DNA of 64,000 nucleotides. Origin: Paracoccus sp. R12_2. Lineage in GTDB: Bacteria > Pseudomonadota > Alphaproteobacteria > Rhodobacterales > Rhodobacteraceae. A program made the position numbers and the translations under genes. Numbering within the stretch: position 1 is the first letter of the stretch; every line of letters begins with the position of its first letter. Below are positions 25,852 through 35,204 of the stretch, one piece after another. The notes under the pieces are model-generated. The model did no database searches and had not been told where the DNA came from. It saw nothing but the letters and a program-made list of their open reading frames with translations. The stretch spans positions 372,001 through 436,000 of the forward strand of contig NZ_JAGHRA010000001.1 of assembly GCF_017744015.1 (NCBI RefSeq), given 5' to 3'.

Positions 25852-26399
25852 TTACCGGGTTTGCGCATCAACCAGCCCGCCGACGCGGATGTGGATCGGG
25901 CGCAGGTTGGGGCGGGCGGCCAAGTCTTCCGCACTCAGCCTGCGCGAACCAATCAGTGCACAGGCTGCAGGCCTGCATCGCGCGTCACCACAAGTTCACC
26001 CGTCTTGATGTCTTCGATCGCGGCCTCTCGGTCAGCCGTCGCAATCAGCGTACCCGAAGTGAAACAGACATTGGGCGGAAATTCGTCGAAATTTGCGAGG
26101 ATATTGCTGGTGTATTGCACTTCATCCCAGGTGCCCAGTTCGACACTGGTGTTGTTCTGGTACAGAAAATCCTCGGGTGCCGCGTTGCTGTCGTCGTCGC
26201 GCATCCTCACCACCAAATCGCCTTTGCCGATCTGATACACCACAGCCCTGGCCACATAGGTCTGAAGCGCACCGTCGGCATCGATATAGGTGTAGACGCT
26301 GTCGTCGAAGATCCGGACTTCGAAGATCTGTCGGTCGACGCCATCCGGTGTGGTGAAACGACCTCCGTTGCCCGGCGCAGGCGAGCCGTTGGCCTGCAC
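25852..26399 (-). pseudogene. broken Hint-domain gene (one-base deletion and truncation)
   Basis: The minus-strand frame codes from about 26450 leftward for a Hint-type protein: an Asp-rich stretch, then C-F-T-S-G-T-L-I-A-T, the Hint start. It stops at 25953 in V-H-stop. Comparison with the intact neighbour shows why: where the neighbour has T-G-G for the Trp of W-I-G-S-R-R-L, this copy has only T-G, a one-base loss at about 25954. After restoring the frame the text continues I-G-S-R-R-L-S-A-E-D-L-A and ends at a TAA at 25852, lacking the final 100-plus residues of the domain. No ATG is found at the 5' end; the GTG at 26399 is only a nominal start. Confidence 0.82.
25887..25961. repeat. 75-bp stretch near-identical to 24412-24487 in the intact Hint gene
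   Basis: Read side by side, the two stretches differ at about five positions including the missing base, while DNA on both sides diverges sharply. It encodes the W-I-G-S-R-R-L-S-A-E-D-L-A-A-R-P-N-L-R-P-I core of the Hint domain. Such a patch suggests local duplication or gene conversion. Confidence 0.85.
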
Positions 26400-26536
26400 T
26401 GCAGACAGGTTCCCTTCGCCATCGCCGTCAACCCGCGCGTTTCGATCCTATGGTCCAAGACTATCGCCACCGATCATGGCCTGGCACCCATGCCGCCACC
26501 CGGCGCTGATTCACGGGCCGGGTCGGCAATGCCGGA

Positions 26537-27184
26537 TCAGACGACCGTCCAGCGATGCCCCGAATCCTCGGCCTGATACAGCGTGCCTTCGCGAATGTCG
26601 TGAACAAGCCCGTGCAGCGACATCTCACCCGACTCGACGGCCGCCTTGACGAAGGGGAATGTCATCAGGTTCTCGACCGAAACCAATACGGCCTCGCGCT
26701 CCAGCGCGCTGACCTGCTGATCCTCTGGCAGATCCTTGATGCGCTCATAGCCCGGCCGCAGGATATCCATCCAGCGACCCACGAAGCTGGATTTTTCCTC
26801 AAGCTCGGGGGCCTTGCCGGAACACATCGCATGACAACCCGCCACGCCGCCGCAGCTTGTGTGGCCGACCACGATCAGATGCGCCACCTTCAGCGCCGTC
26901 ACCGCGTATTCCACCGCAGCCGAAGTGCCGTGCTGCTGGCCGTCGGGGGCATAGGAAGGCACAAGATTGGCGATATTGCGGTGAATGAAGAACTCGCCAG
27001 TATCCGCGCCGAAGATGCCGGTGACATGAACGCGCGAATCGCAGCACGAGATCACCATCGCCCGCGGACGCTGGCCATCGTCGGCCAGACGCCGATACCA
27101 GGCGCTGTTCTCGGCATAGGACGTGGCCTTCCAGCCGTGAAAGCGGCTGACCAGATACTGCGGTAGGGGGCGGACGTTGTGCAT
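26537..27184 (-). CDS. beta-class carbonic anhydrase
   Basis: Zinc enzyme interconverting carbon dioxide and bicarbonate, 215 residues. The zinc site is seen as Cys47 with Asp49-Ser50-Arg51 in S-C-C-D-S-R, and His108 and Cys111 in G-H-T-S-C-G-G. The segment F-I-H-R-N-I-A-N-L-V (residues 66-75) is typical of the beta class. The protein is cytoplasmic by appearance, with no signal peptide. It stands alone and is divergent from the small helical gene at 27328. It likely supplies bicarbonate for carboxylation reactions; that role is general family knowledge. Confidence 0.96.
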   Translation of the reverse strand: MHNVRPLPQYLVSRFHGWKATSYAENSAWYRRLADDGQRPRAMVISCCDSRVHVTGIFGADTGEFFIHRNIANLVPSYAPDGQQHGTSAAVEYAVTALKVAHLIVVGHTSCGGVAGCHAMCSGKAPELEEKSSFVGRWMDILRPGYERIKDLPEDQQVSALEREAVLVSVENLMTFPFVKAAVESGEMSLHGLVHDIREGTLYQAEDSGHRWTVV

Positions 27185-27327
27185 GGCTGACCTCGCGCGT
27201 TTGGCGGCTTGATATGCTGAGATTGAGGAAAATTCGAGCGGTTTCTTTCAGGGCGGTCAAGCCTTTGTTCATCGCCCGCGGTCATGTTGCCCCGATAGGT
27301 GCGGACAGGAATTTGTCGGAGGTGCGG

Positions 27328-27705
27328 ATGGCACAGATCAAGGCGCTGGCGGTATCGGAACCGGTGCGCGTGGACGCAAGGCGCGTCAGCGACATCATCA
27401 GCGAACTGGGCGAAACGGCCGCGCAGAACGTCATCGGGCTGGCGCTGGAGCAGCTTGCGGTGGCGCTGGAATCCACCGACCGCGCGCTTGCCGATGGCGA
27501 TCTTGCGCTGGCCGTCGATCATGCCGACAGGCTGTCGCGGCTGGCCTGGCAGATCGGATTGCTGTCGCTTGCCGGTGTCGCGATGGATCTTGGCGCGCTG
27601 GCCGAACGGCGCGAAACGGCGGCACTGGCCGCAGTCCGTGCCCGCCTGATGCGCGTTGGAAACCGGTCGCTGACGGCGATCTGGGATCGCGACAAGTCGG
27701 GCTGA
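27328..27705 (+). CDS. small alpha-helical protein, possibly Hpt-like
   Basis: A 125-residue, mostly helical protein. GGAGG lies before ATG 27328; the frame is open further upstream but that region looks non-coding. Two predicted helices, S-D-I-I-S-E-L-G-E-T-A-A-Q-N-V-I and A-V-D-H-A-D-R-L-S-R-L-A-W-Q-I-G-L, could belong to a four-helix bundle. The spacing of His with following Leu/Ala and Gly is reminiscent of histidine phosphotransfer domains, yet the canonical H-x-L-K-G motif is absent. No firm family is recognised. It precedes the aminopeptidase gene by 86 bases on the same strand. Confidence 0.68.
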   Translation: MAQIKALAVSEPVRVDARRVSDIISELGETAAQNVIGLALEQLAVALESTDRALADGDLALAVDHADRLSRLAWQIGLLSLAGVAMDLGALAERRETAALAAVRARLMRVGNRSLTAIWDRDKSG

Positions 27706-27791
27706 TGCGGGCCGGCGACGGACGCAGGGCGGGGCCTTGCGGACCCGACAGCAGGATGTAGTCTGGCCCGACGCAGCCAAGGACACCGCAG

Positions 27792-29174
27792 ATGACGCCC
27801 GAATTCGCCCCCAGCCATCAGGACGCCCTGCCGATCTGGTCCGTATGGCAGGGCCAGCCGGTTCCGGACGCCGCTGACGCCGGCACATGGCCCGCAAGCT
27901 GCGGCTTCGACGGCGCTGCGGGGCAGTTATGCCTGCTGCCCGATGGTCGCGGCGGGGTCGCTGGCGCCCTGTTCGGACTGGGCAACCGGGACCGCGCCGA
28001 CCGGCAGCGTTTCACCCTGGCCCGCGCCGCCGAGACACTGCCCGAGGGCAACTGGCGCCTGGCGGTCATCCCCGAGGGGATGGATGCGCGGCAGGCGGCG
28101 CTTGGCTGGCTTCTGGGTCAGTATCGGTTCACCCGCTACAAGTCCGGCCCCGGCGCCGGGCGCGCCCGCCTTGTCTGCCCCGAAGGGCTTGACGCGCAGG
28201 AAGTGCAGGCGATCGCCGCGGCCGAATTCCTGACCCGCGACCTGATCAACACGCCCGCCAGCGACATGGGGCCGCAGCAACTGGAAGACGTGGCCCGCGC
28301 GCTTGCAGACCGGCTTGGCGCCTCCATCGAGGTGACCACCGGCACGGCCCTGCTGGACGCAAACCTGCCGATGATCCACGCGGTCGGCCGCGCCGCCCAG
28401 GCCCAGCCGCGGCTGATCGACATCCGTTTGGGGGATGGCGACGGCCCGATGCTGACCATCGTCGGCAAGGGCGTGTGTTTCGACACCGGCGGGCTGAACC
28501 TGAAGCCCGGCGCGTCGATGGGCCTGATGAAGAAGGACATGGGCGGGGCGGCGACGGCGCTTGGCTTCCTGCAGATGCTGGCTGGCACGGGCGCGGCGCG
28601 CGGACGCCGCATCCGGGTGTTGATCCCGGCGGTGGAAAACAGCCTGGCCGGCAATGCGTTCCGGCCCGGCGACGTGCTGACCAGCCGCAAGGGACTGACG
28701 GTCGAGGTGAACAACACCGACGCCGAAGGGCGTCTTGTGCTGGCCGATGCGCTGACGCTTGCGGCCGAAGAAAGCCCCGATCTGATGATCTCGTTCGCGA
28801 CGCTGACCGGGGCGGCACGGGTCGCGCTGGGACCGGATATCCCGCCCTTCTACTGCGATGATGATGCGACCGCGCAGGCAATTCAGGCCGCCGCAATGGA
28901 CGCGGCGGATCCGCTGTGGCGGATGCCGTTCTGGGCCGCCTATGACAGCGTGATCGAACCGGGAATCGCCGATCTTGACAATGCCCCTTCGGGCGGAATG
29001 GCAGGCTCGATCACCGCCGCCTTGTTCCTGCGCCGCTTTGCCCGGGGCGCGGGCAGATATGTTCATCTGGACATCTATGGCTGGCAGCCGACCGCCGCGC
29101 CGGGCCGTCCGAAGGGCGGTGTAGGACAGGGCGCGCGCGCCCTGCTGGCCGCCTTGCCGAGTATCCTGCCATGA
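27792..29174 (+). CDS. M17 family leucyl aminopeptidase
   Basis: Cytosolic dizinc aminopeptidase of 460 residues that removes N-terminal residues from peptides. Active-site stretches: G-K-G-V-C-F-D-T-G-G-L-N-L-K-P (near residue 229) holding a metal-binding Asp and a catalytic Lys, K-K-D-M-G-G-A-A with further ligands, and N-T-D-A-E-G-R at 308-314 with the metal-binding Asp/Glu and catalytic Arg. The N-terminal 160 residues are shorter and less conserved, matching the PepB-like branch of the family. The stop overlaps the NlpC gene as ATGA, and this aminopeptidase-NlpC pairing suggests joint use in peptide or wall-peptide turnover. Confidence 0.93.
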   Translation: MTPEFAPSHQDALPIWSVWQGQPVPDAADAGTWPASCGFDGAAGQLCLLPDGRGGVAGALFGLGNRDRADRQRFTLARAAETLPEGNWRLAVIPEGMDARQAALGWLLGQYRFTRYKSGPGAGRARLVCPEGLDAQEVQAIAAAEFLTRDLINTPASDMGPQQLEDVARALADRLGASIEVTTGTALLDANLPMIHAVGRAAQAQPRLIDIRLGDGDGPMLTIVGKGVCFDTGGLNLKPGASMGLMKKDMGGAATALGFLQMLAGTGAARGRRIRVLIPAVENSLAGNAFRPGDVLTSRKGLTVEVNNTDAEGRLVLADALTLAAEESPDLMISFATLTGAARVALGPDIPPFYCDDDATAQAIQAAAMDAADPLWRMPFWAAYDSVIEPGIADLDNAPSGGMAGSITAALFLRRFARGAGRYVHLDIYGWQPTAAPGRPKGGVGQGARALLAALPSILP

Positions 29175-29989
29175 GCCTTGATCGCCGCCTGACCCCGGCG
29201 ACCGACCGGATCGCGTTGGCCAGCCTGCGGGGAATCCTGGATCGTCCCGACTATACGCCCGGCACGCCCGCGCGTCTGGCCGTACCTCTGGCGGACCTGC
29301 TGAACGCGCCCGATGGACGGCGCGACCGGCAGGTGAATTTCGGCGCCGAGGCGACGGTGATCGACCGGGACGGCGACTGGACATTCGTGCAGATGGGGCT
29401 GGACGGCTATTGCGGCTGGTTGCGGGACACCGCCCTGACCCGCGATCTGCCACCCCTGACCCACCGCGTCACGGCGCCCGCCACCCATGCCTATCCCAGC
29501 CCGGACATGAAGCAGCATCAGATGCACGCCTTGTCCATCGGCGCGCGGCTGGCCGTCGAAGGGATCGAAGCTGGGTTCGCGCGTCTTGCCACGGGTGGAT
29601 ATGTGCCGCTGCCGCATATCGCCGACCAACCCGCCACCGATCCCGTGGCAGTGGCGGAGCTGCTGATCGGCACGCCCTATCTCTGGGGCGGCAACAGCGA
29701 CTGGGGGATCGACTGTTCGGGCCTCGTCCAGGCAGCACTCAGCGGTTGCGACATTGCCTGCCCCGGCGACAGCGATCTGCAGCGTGCGGCCTTTCCCGAG
29801 GTGACCGACATCCGCCGCGGCGATCTGCTGTTCTGGCCGGGTCATGTCGCGCTGGCGGTATCGCCCGATCTGATGATCCATGCCACGGCATGGAAGATGG
29901 CGGTCATTCTGGAACCGATCGCCGAGGCCATCGCGCGCATCGACGCGGCCGGCGATGGCCCGTTCCTTGGCGCCCACCGCCCTCGCTGA
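29171..29989 (+). CDS. NlpC/P60 family peptidase with SH3 domain
   Basis: A 272-residue cysteine peptidase. The N-terminal 130 residues look like bacterial SH3-type domains (G-A-E-A-T-V-I-D-R-D-G-D-W and C-G-W-L-R-D). The C-terminal catalytic domain has the nucleophile Cys182 in D-C-S-G-L-V-Q, preceded by Y-L-W-G-G-N, and the catalytic His225 in G-H-V-A-L. Enzymes of this type cut gamma-D-Glu-diaminopimelate bonds of cell-wall peptides. No signal peptide is seen, which fits a cytoplasmic recycling role beside the aminopeptidase it overlaps by four bases. Specificity is inferred. Confidence 0.9.
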   Translation: MSLDRRLTPATDRIALASLRGILDRPDYTPGTPARLAVPLADLLNAPDGRRDRQVNFGAEATVIDRDGDWTFVQMGLDGYCGWLRDTALTRDLPPLTHRVTAPATHAYPSPDMKQHQMHALSIGARLAVEGIEAGFARLATGGYVPLPHIADQPATDPVAVAELLIGTPYLWGGNSDWGIDCSGLVQAALSGCDIACPGDSDLQRAAFPEVTDIRRGDLLFWPGHVALAVSPDLMIHATAWKMAVILEPIAEAIARIDAAGDGPFLGAHRPR

Positions 29990-30009
29990 GACTTCGACTT
30001 TGCGGCAAT

Positions 30010-30025
30010 GCCCGCAATTGCGGGC
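30010..30025. terminator. 16-base palindrome between convergent genes
   Basis: GCCCGCAA directly followed by TTGCGGGC is a perfect 16-base palindrome in the 44-base gap between the NlpC and truB stop codons. As RNA it would make a stem with a short loop. It may end transcription from both sides. Confidence 0.45.
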
Positions 30026-30033
30026 GGCAGCCC

Positions 30034-30927
30034 CTACAGATTGAAGACCCGCTCAGGCTGGACCTTGCCGCCCTGATAGCGGCCGATGCAGACTGGCAGG
30101 TTGCCGTCGCTGACCCAGACCAGATCACCCCATTCCGCGCCGCCGGTCACCTCGCCGGGATTTCCGTTGCGGATACGGATCGCGCCTTCCGGCGTCGCGC
30201 GCAGCTTAGGCAGATCGTCCAGCGCCGATTCCAGCGGCAGAAGCTGTGCCTGCAGCCAGTCCTGCGCCTCGCGGTCCACCTTGTCGAAGGCCACGCCGTC
30301 CTCGACCTCAAAGGGTCCCGACCAGACCCGGCGCAACTCGGCGACATGGCCAAGGCAACCCAGCTTGCGTCCCAGATCGCGGGCGATCGACCGGACATAG
30401 CCCCCCTTGCCGCAGACCATTTCAAGCCGTGCGGTGTCACGATCCGCATCCATCAGCGTCAGGCTTTCAACCCACAAGGGTCGCGCCGCCAGATCCAGTT
30501 CCTCGCCTTCGCGGGCCAGGTCATAGGCGCGCTCGCCATCGACCTTGACCGCCGAGAATGCTGGCGGAACCTGCATGATCTGGCCGATGAACCCTGGCAG
30601 CGCAGCTTCGACCGCGGCGCGGTCGGGACGTTCCTCGGCGTTTCGCAGCACTTCCCCCGACGCATCGTCGGTCGTGGTCTCGGCCCCCCAGTTCACCCTG
30701 AAATCATAGCATTTCAAGGCGTCCGTCAGGATCGACACCGTCTTGGTCGCTTCGCCCAAAGCGACGGCCAGAACGCCGGTCGCATCCGGGTCCAGCGTGC
30801 CGGCATGGCCCGCCTTCTTCGCATCCAGCGCCCAACGCACCTTGTTCACGACCGAAGTCGAGGTGACGCCCGCGGGCTTGTCCACGATCAGCCAGCCCGT
30901 GATGTCGCGGCCCTTCTTGCGTGCCAT
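30034..30927 (-). CDS. truB: tRNA pseudouridine(55) synthase TruB
   Basis: Isomerises U55 of the tRNA T-loop to pseudouridine. It is 297 residues, the normal length. The N-terminal motif [12 protein letters not shown] and the catalytic Asp46 in [11 protein letters not shown] are clear; V-G-D-A-like and R-S-I-A-R-D-L-G segments follow, and a short PUA-like tail ends the protein. It lies downstream of rbfA on the same strand, a common pairing in bacteria (often with infB and rpsO, which are not in this window), but here an unrelated secreted-protein gene is inserted between them. Confidence 0.97.
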   Translation of the reverse strand: MARKKGRDITGWLIVDKPAGVTSTSVVNKVRWALDAKKAGHAGTLDPDATGVLAVALGEATKTVSILTDALKCYDFRVNWGAETTTDDASGEVLRNAEERPDRAAVEAALPGFIGQIMQVPPAFSAVKVDGERAYDLAREGEELDLAARPLWVESLTLMDADRDTARLEMVCGKGGYVRSIARDLGRKLGCLGHVAELRRVWSGPFEVEDGVAFDKVDREAQDWLQAQLLPLESALDDLPKLRATPEGAIRIRNGNPGEVTGGAEWGDLVWVSDGNLPVCIGRYQGGKVQPERVFNL

Positions 30928-30996
30928 GAGACCCTCTTGGAAAAAATCGAAGCCGGGCAGATAGCCCTCGGGCGGGCGCGGGTCAACCGCGCCGCA

Positions 30997-31764
30997 TCAT
31001 TCGGTCGTACCGACCAGCCCGATGATCGGGCCCAGACTGCGCCCGAAATCCGCGCGATTCACGCCCGGAGCATAAAGCCTGCTGATCGAGCCGTCGAAAT
31101 ACAGCGCGTCACGCACCTGCAGCCCGTCGCGAAACAGCCGACCGAACTGATGGAAGGTCACCGGACGGTCAGAGATCGCGAACCACGCGGTCTGCCCGTC
31201 GGGCGACACGCCAACGCCGTTCCGGATATAGCGGCTGTCGGAATCGACCAGAAAGCGCGGATGCAACGCGCCGTCGATGACCAGCATCGGACCTGATTGG
31301 GTGGCCAGTCGGCATTCGGGGTGCGCCTTCGCAAAGGCGCGGCTTTCGATCACCTGAAAGGGCCGCGCGCCACCGGTGCAGAAGACGCCGTTAGGCAGCA
31401 TCCCGAAATTCCCGCCGCCCGCCTGCGTGTTGATTCCGTGCCGTTCCTGCCCGTCGATCACCAGCAGCCCGACCGGGCGGTAATCGGGATGGAACATGCC
31501 CGCGTTCATCGCGAAATCCAGCCTTTCGCCGGACGCCAGGGACTTGCGGACATTGTTGAAATTGTTCAGCGGCTTGCCGTCTTCGTCGTCCTGCCACAGC
31601 CGCAGTGCGGGTTCCTGCGCGGCCTCGACCTGACAGACGACATAGCCCTGTCCGTCATGTTCGAGATGGCCACAACCATCCGAGGCGGCAGGCAGCGCGA
31701 AGGCAAACATCATTCCCAGCGCGACGCCAAGCTGCCTCTGCACCTCAAGCATCATCGCGATCAT
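30997..31764 (-). CDS. secreted phosphodiester glycosidase (NAGPA-like) family protein
   Basis: A 255-residue exported protein. A signal peptide covers about residues 1-30 ([15 protein letters not shown] then Ser-Asp). The mature part has the NAGPA-type pattern: D-F-A-M-N-A-G-M-F near 88, G-M-L-P-N-G-V-F, and a G-V-S-P-D-G-Q-T-A segment, known from enzymes and lectin-like proteins acting on phosphodiester-linked sugars. ATG 31764 is used; ATG 31755 is also possible. The start overlaps the end of rbfA by 20 bases, so the gene is embedded in an rbfA-truB operon. Natural substrate unknown. Confidence 0.85.
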   Translation of the reverse strand: MIAMMLEVQRQLGVALGMMFAFALPAASDGCGHLEHDGQGYVVCQVEAAQEPALRLWQDDEDGKPLNNFNNVRKSLASGERLDFAMNAGMFHPDYRPVGLLVIDGQERHGINTQAGGGNFGMLPNGVFCTGGARPFQVIESRAFAKAHPECRLATQSGPMLVIDGALHPRFLVDSDSRYIRNGVGVSPDGQTAWFAISDRPVTFHQFGRLFRDGLQVRDALYFDGSISRLYAPGVNRADFGRSLGPIIGLVGTTE

Positions 31765-32191
31765 CGTGCCCGTCGCGTTCCGATGCGTCGTCGTCGGGCG
31801 CCTCGACATCGCGGCGGACCCGTTCATCGGCGAACATCCGGCGGGTATCATCCAGCCGGTCGAAGGTTTCGTCCAGCTGGAACCGCAACTGCGGCGCATA
31901 TTTCAGCGTCATGGCCTTGGCGACCAGGTGGCGCAGCTCGGGCGCGTTGCGGCGCAGCGCGGCCAACGCCTCTTCGGCGTCATGCCCGCCAAGCGGCAGA
32001 ACATAGGCGGTCGCGACCTTCAGATCGGGCGAGGTCCGAACCTCGCCGACGGTGATCGAATGCCGGTTCAGATCCGGGTCGTGCACATCCGCGCGCAAAA
32101 GCACGTCGGACAGGGTGCGGCGGATCAGCTCGCCCACGCGCAGCTGGCGCTGCGACGGGCCTGAGCCATGGGAAAAGCGGTTCTGTGCCAT
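31745..32191 (-). CDS. rbfA: ribosome-binding factor A
   Basis: Binds the 30S subunit to help late 16S rRNA maturation, important in the cold. It is 148 residues, with the conserved [14 protein letters not shown] near the start, [15 protein letters not shown] in the middle (the KH-like fold), and [10 protein letters not shown] near residue 105. The C-terminal tail is very acidic and histidine-rich (repeated Asp with Glu, Arg), as in other alphaproteobacterial RbfA. It is the first gene of a minus-strand operon with the glycosidase-like gene and truB, and diverges from dapB. Confidence 0.95.
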   Translation of the reverse strand: MAQNRFSHGSGPSQRQLRVGELIRRTLSDVLLRADVHDPDLNRHSITVGEVRTSPDLKVATAYVLPLGGHDAEEALAALRRNAPELRHLVAKAMTLKYAPQLRFQLDETFDRLDDTRRMFADERVRRDVEAPDDDASERDGHDDRDDA

Positions 32192-32260
32192 GCGTTCCGA
32201 TGTAGGGGGTCGCGGGCCGCGCCGCAACGGGGTATGAGGCGGGAAACGCGGGGGTGATGG

Positions 32261-33097
32261 ATGAGCGATTTCCAACAGACCGAAACCGGGGATCTGCCGG
32301 GTATCGTGGTGACCGGTGCCTCGGGGCGGATGGGGCAGATGCTGATCCGGCTGATCCTTGAGAACGGCGACTGTCGGCTGGCCGGCGCGCTGGAACGCGC
32401 GGGCCACCACTGGATCGGTCGCGACATCGGCGAGGCGATGGGCGGGCAGCCGGTGGGCGTCATAGTCAGCGACGATCCGGTCGGCGTGATCGCACGGGCC
32501 CAGGCCGTGATCGATTTCACCGCGCCGGCGGCCACCGTGGCCTTTGCCGAACTGACGGCGCAGGCGCGCGCGGTGCACGTGATCGGCACCACCGGTCTGG
32601 CCGAGGACGACCTGGCGAAACTGGCGGCCTCGGCACGTCACGCCCCGATCATTCGCGCCGGCAACATGAGCCTTGGGGTCAACCTGCTGGTCGGCCTGAC
32701 CCGAAAGGTGGCAGCCGCGCTTGGCGAGGAATGGGACATCGAGGTGGTCGAGGCGCATCACCGCATGAAGGTCGATGCGCCGTCGGGAACGGCGCTGATG
32801 CTGGGCGAGGCCGCGGCCGAAGGACGCGGCGCCGCGCTGGCCGATCTGCGCACCCCGGCGCGCGAGGGAATCACAGGCGCGCGCGAGCCCGGCAGCATCG
32901 GCTTTTCCGCCATTCGCGGCGGCGACGTGGTGGGCGAACATGACGTGATCTTCGCCGGTGCGGGCGAACGCCTGATCCTGCGCCACATCGCGACCGATCG
33001 AGCCATCTTTGCACGCGGCGCGATCCGCGCGGCCTTGTGGGGCCAGGACAAGGGACCGGGCGAATACGATATGGCCGACGTGCTGGGCTTGACCTGA
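32261..33097 (+). CDS. dapB: 4-hydroxy-tetrahydrodipicolinate reductase
   Basis: Second step of the diaminopimelate/lysine branch, NAD(P)H-dependent. It is 278 residues. The nucleotide motif G-A-S-G-R-M-G lies at residues 19-25, and the family signature [15 protein letters not shown] spans 165-178, with His166 as the acid/base residue and Lys170 in the active site. The N-terminus is about ten residues longer than in E. coli; ATG 32261 is kept because no better ribosome site is seen downstream. It is divergent from rbfA and converges on the SH3 protein gene. Confidence 0.96.
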   Translation: MSDFQQTETGDLPGIVVTGASGRMGQMLIRLILENGDCRLAGALERAGHHWIGRDIGEAMGGQPVGVIVSDDPVGVIARAQAVIDFTAPAATVAFAELTAQARAVHVIGTTGLAEDDLAKLAASARHAPIIRAGNMSLGVNLLVGLTRKVAAALGEEWDIEVVEAHHRMKVDAPSGTALMLGEAAAEGRGAALADLRTPAREGITGAREPGSIGFSAIRGGDVVGEHDVIFAGAGERLILRHIATDRAIFARGAIRAALWGQDKGPGEYDMADVLGLT

Positions 33098-33106
33098 GAT
33101 ACCACC

Positions 33107-33703
33107 CTAGTCCGCGATCCGGCAGCACCCCGACAGCAGGCTTGGGGTATCGCCATGGCGGATCAACGTCGCGCGCATCCCGAAGCTGCGATCAGACATC
33201 CCGTCAGAACAGATCTGCGGGGTTTCGACCAGCGTGATCCCCTCGGCCACCACGGCACGGGCTGGGTCGCCGAACACGCCCGTGCCCAGGATCGATTGCA
33301 CCATGTGGCGTTCCTGTTCGATGTCCACACCGCTCAGCACCAGATCGCCGCCGTCGATCCTGACGTCCCAGAAGGGCTCGGTTCCGAAGCAGGCGAACCC
33401 GTCCGGCACGGCGCCGTCCTGCCAGACATCGGTGCGATAGCTGAGAAAGCGCATCGACACCCACCCTGCCCGTTCGCCGCTGTTCACCTGCCCCCAGCCA
33501 TCCTGTTCCTGCACGACCTCGATCCGCGTCGCATCCGGGGCAAGCGCACCGATCACCGGGGCCGAGGCATCGGGCCGTTCGCGAATGTTCAGCACGTCAT
33601 CCGGGGCGACCTCGGTCACGTCGAACAGGGTCGGCAGGATATATTCCTGCGTGGCAAGGGCCGGATGGGCCAGCAGCATGAAGACAAGGGCAAATCGCAG
33701 CAT
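33107..33703 (-). CDS. secreted SH3-domain protein (COG3650-like)
   Basis: A 198-residue exported protein. Residues 1-18 form a signal peptide (M-L-R-F-A-L-V-F-M-L-L-A-H-P-A-L-A). A bacterial SH3 domain follows (V-L-N-I-R-E-R-P-D-A-S-A-P-V-I-G-A-L to G-W-V-S-M-R-F-L). The second half has a C-F-G-T-E-P-F-W-D-V motif found in proteins annotated as COG3650 membrane or periplasmic proteins. Three further cysteines near the end (I-C-S-D, S-G-C-C-R) may form disulfides. GGAAAGGA precedes ATG 33703. Function unknown, probably envelope-related. It diverges from the tsaE operon. Confidence 0.83.
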   Translation of the reverse strand: MLRFALVFMLLAHPALATQEYILPTLFDVTEVAPDDVLNIRERPDASAPVIGALAPDATRIEVVQEQDGWGQVNSGERAGWVSMRFLSYRTDVWQDGAVPDGFACFGTEPFWDVRIDGGDLVLSGVDIEQERHMVQSILGTGVFGDPARAVVAEGITLVETPQICSDGMSDRSFGMRATLIRHGDTPSLLSGCCRIAD

Positions 33704-33794
33704 GAGGCGTCCTTTCCACTGGCGGCAGCACCGGACAGATAGTGCCATGACACGGGGCGTTTGCACCAGCCCGACAACCAGCTAGAAGCGGGGC

Positions 33795-35204
33795 ATGACC
33801 AGCACGCGACTGACCGCCGACGAAACCATGACCGCCGCCCTTGCACGGATGCTGGCGGCCACGGCGCGGCCGGGCGACACGATCCTGCTGGACGGGCCGG
33901 TCGGCGCGGGCAAGACCCATTTCGCGCGCGCCTTCATCCGTGCGCGGCAGGGCGAGGCCGCCGAGGACGTGCCCAGCCCGACCTTCACGCTGGTTCAGAC
34001 CTATGACGACCCGATGGGAACCGAGATCTGGCACGCCGACCTCTATCGCCTGACCGACCCCTCCGAACTGGACGAGCTGGGGCTGGACGAGGCGCAGGAC
34101 AACGCGATCTGCCTGATCGAATGGCCAGACCGGATGGAGGCCCTGCCCGAACGCGCGCTGACCGTCTTGATCACCATGAAGGACGACCCGGATCTGCGTG
34201 ACATCGCCCTGTCCGGCCCGGATGTCATCCGCACCGCGGAACGGGCGCGGTTCGTGGTCGCCGCCGGCTGGGGCGCGGCGCGGGTCCTGCCACTGGCCGG
34301 CGATGCATCCGCCCGGCGATATTTCCGCCTGACGGATCAGGCAGGCAGCGCCGTTCTGATGGACGATCCGTCGGGCGATTGTGCCCGCTTTGCCCGGATG
34401 ACCCGCTGGCTGCGAGATCGCGGCTTTGCGGCCCCCGCGATCCTGGCCGAGGATCAGGCAGCAGGATTGCTGCTGGTGCAGGATCTGGGCGACGATCTGG
34501 TTGCGCGCGTGCTGCAGGCCCAACCTGACCTTGCGCCCAGGATCTATCACCGGATCACCGATTTCCTGGTCGATCTGCATCGTCATCCGGCACCCGATTT
34601 CGTTTGCGCGCTGGACGGCCCCACCCTGGCAGACCAGGTGGGACTGTTCGCAGAGTGGTATCCGCAGGCGGTCGGCCACCCAGGCGGCGCCGCGCGCGAC
34701 ATTGCGCCCGCCATCGCCCGGCTGCATGCCGAACTGGCGGCAGACATGGCCCCGGTCCTGTCCTTGCGCGATTTCCACGCCGAGAACCTGATCTGGAACG
34801 GCGATGCCGCGCTTGGCCTGATCGACTATCAAGACGCGGTGGCCTGCCATCCGGCCTATGATCTGGTCTCGGCGCTGCAGGACGCCCGCCGAGACGTCGA
34901 TCCCCGGATCGAGACCGACTGCATCGCCCGCTATCTGGCCGCGACCGGTCTGGACCGGGATCGATTCCGCGCCGCCTATGCGCTGCTGGGGGCGCAGCGG
35001 AACCTGCGGATCGTCGGCATCTTCACCCGGCTTTGCCTGCGCGATGGCAAGCCGCGCTATCTGGATTTCATGCCACGCGTCTGGGATCATCTGCAGCGCG
35101 ATCTTGGCCATCCGGCGCTGACGCCGCTGGCCCGGATCATCGCCGACATCCCCGCCCCGGACAGCGCCGCCATTGAAAGGATCCGCCGCCAATGCGCCCG
35201 CTGA
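33795..35204 (+). CDS. tsaE: fused TsaE (t6A synthesis ATPase) and AmgK-like sugar kinase
   Basis: A two-domain protein of 469 residues. Residues 1-145 are TsaE, the ATPase needed for threonylcarbamoyl-adenosine at position 37 of tRNA: Walker A G-P-V-G-A-G-K-T at 34-41, then S-P-T-F-T-L-V at 61-67 and the D-L-Y-R-L segment. Residues 155-469 are an aminoglycoside phosphotransferase-fold kinase with the catalytic L-R-D-F-H-A-E-N-L-I-W loop and a later L-I-D-Y-Q-D metal motif. Because the next gene is murU, the kinase half is most likely AmgK, which phosphorylates MurNAc or GlcNAc at C1. Such fusions are known in Rhodobacterales. It overlaps murU by 13 bases. Confidence 0.93.
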   Translation: MTSTRLTADETMTAALARMLAATARPGDTILLDGPVGAGKTHFARAFIRARQGEAAEDVPSPTFTLVQTYDDPMGTEIWHADLYRLTDPSELDELGLDEAQDNAICLIEWPDRMEALPERALTVLITMKDDPDLRDIALSGPDVIRTAERARFVVAAGWGAARVLPLAGDASARRYFRLTDQAGSAVLMDDPSGDCARFARMTRWLRDRGFAAPAILAEDQAAGLLLVQDLGDDLVARVLQAQPDLAPRIYHRITDFLVDLHRHPAPDFVCALDGPTLADQVGLFAEWYPQAVGHPGGAARDIAPAIARLHAELAADMAPVLSLRDFHAENLIWNGDAALGLIDYQDAVACHPAYDLVSALQDARRDVDPRIETDCIARYLAATGLDRDRFRAAYALLGAQRNLRIVGIFTRLCLRDGKPRYLDFMPRVWDHLQRDLGHPALTPLARIIADIPAPDSAAIERIRRQCAR

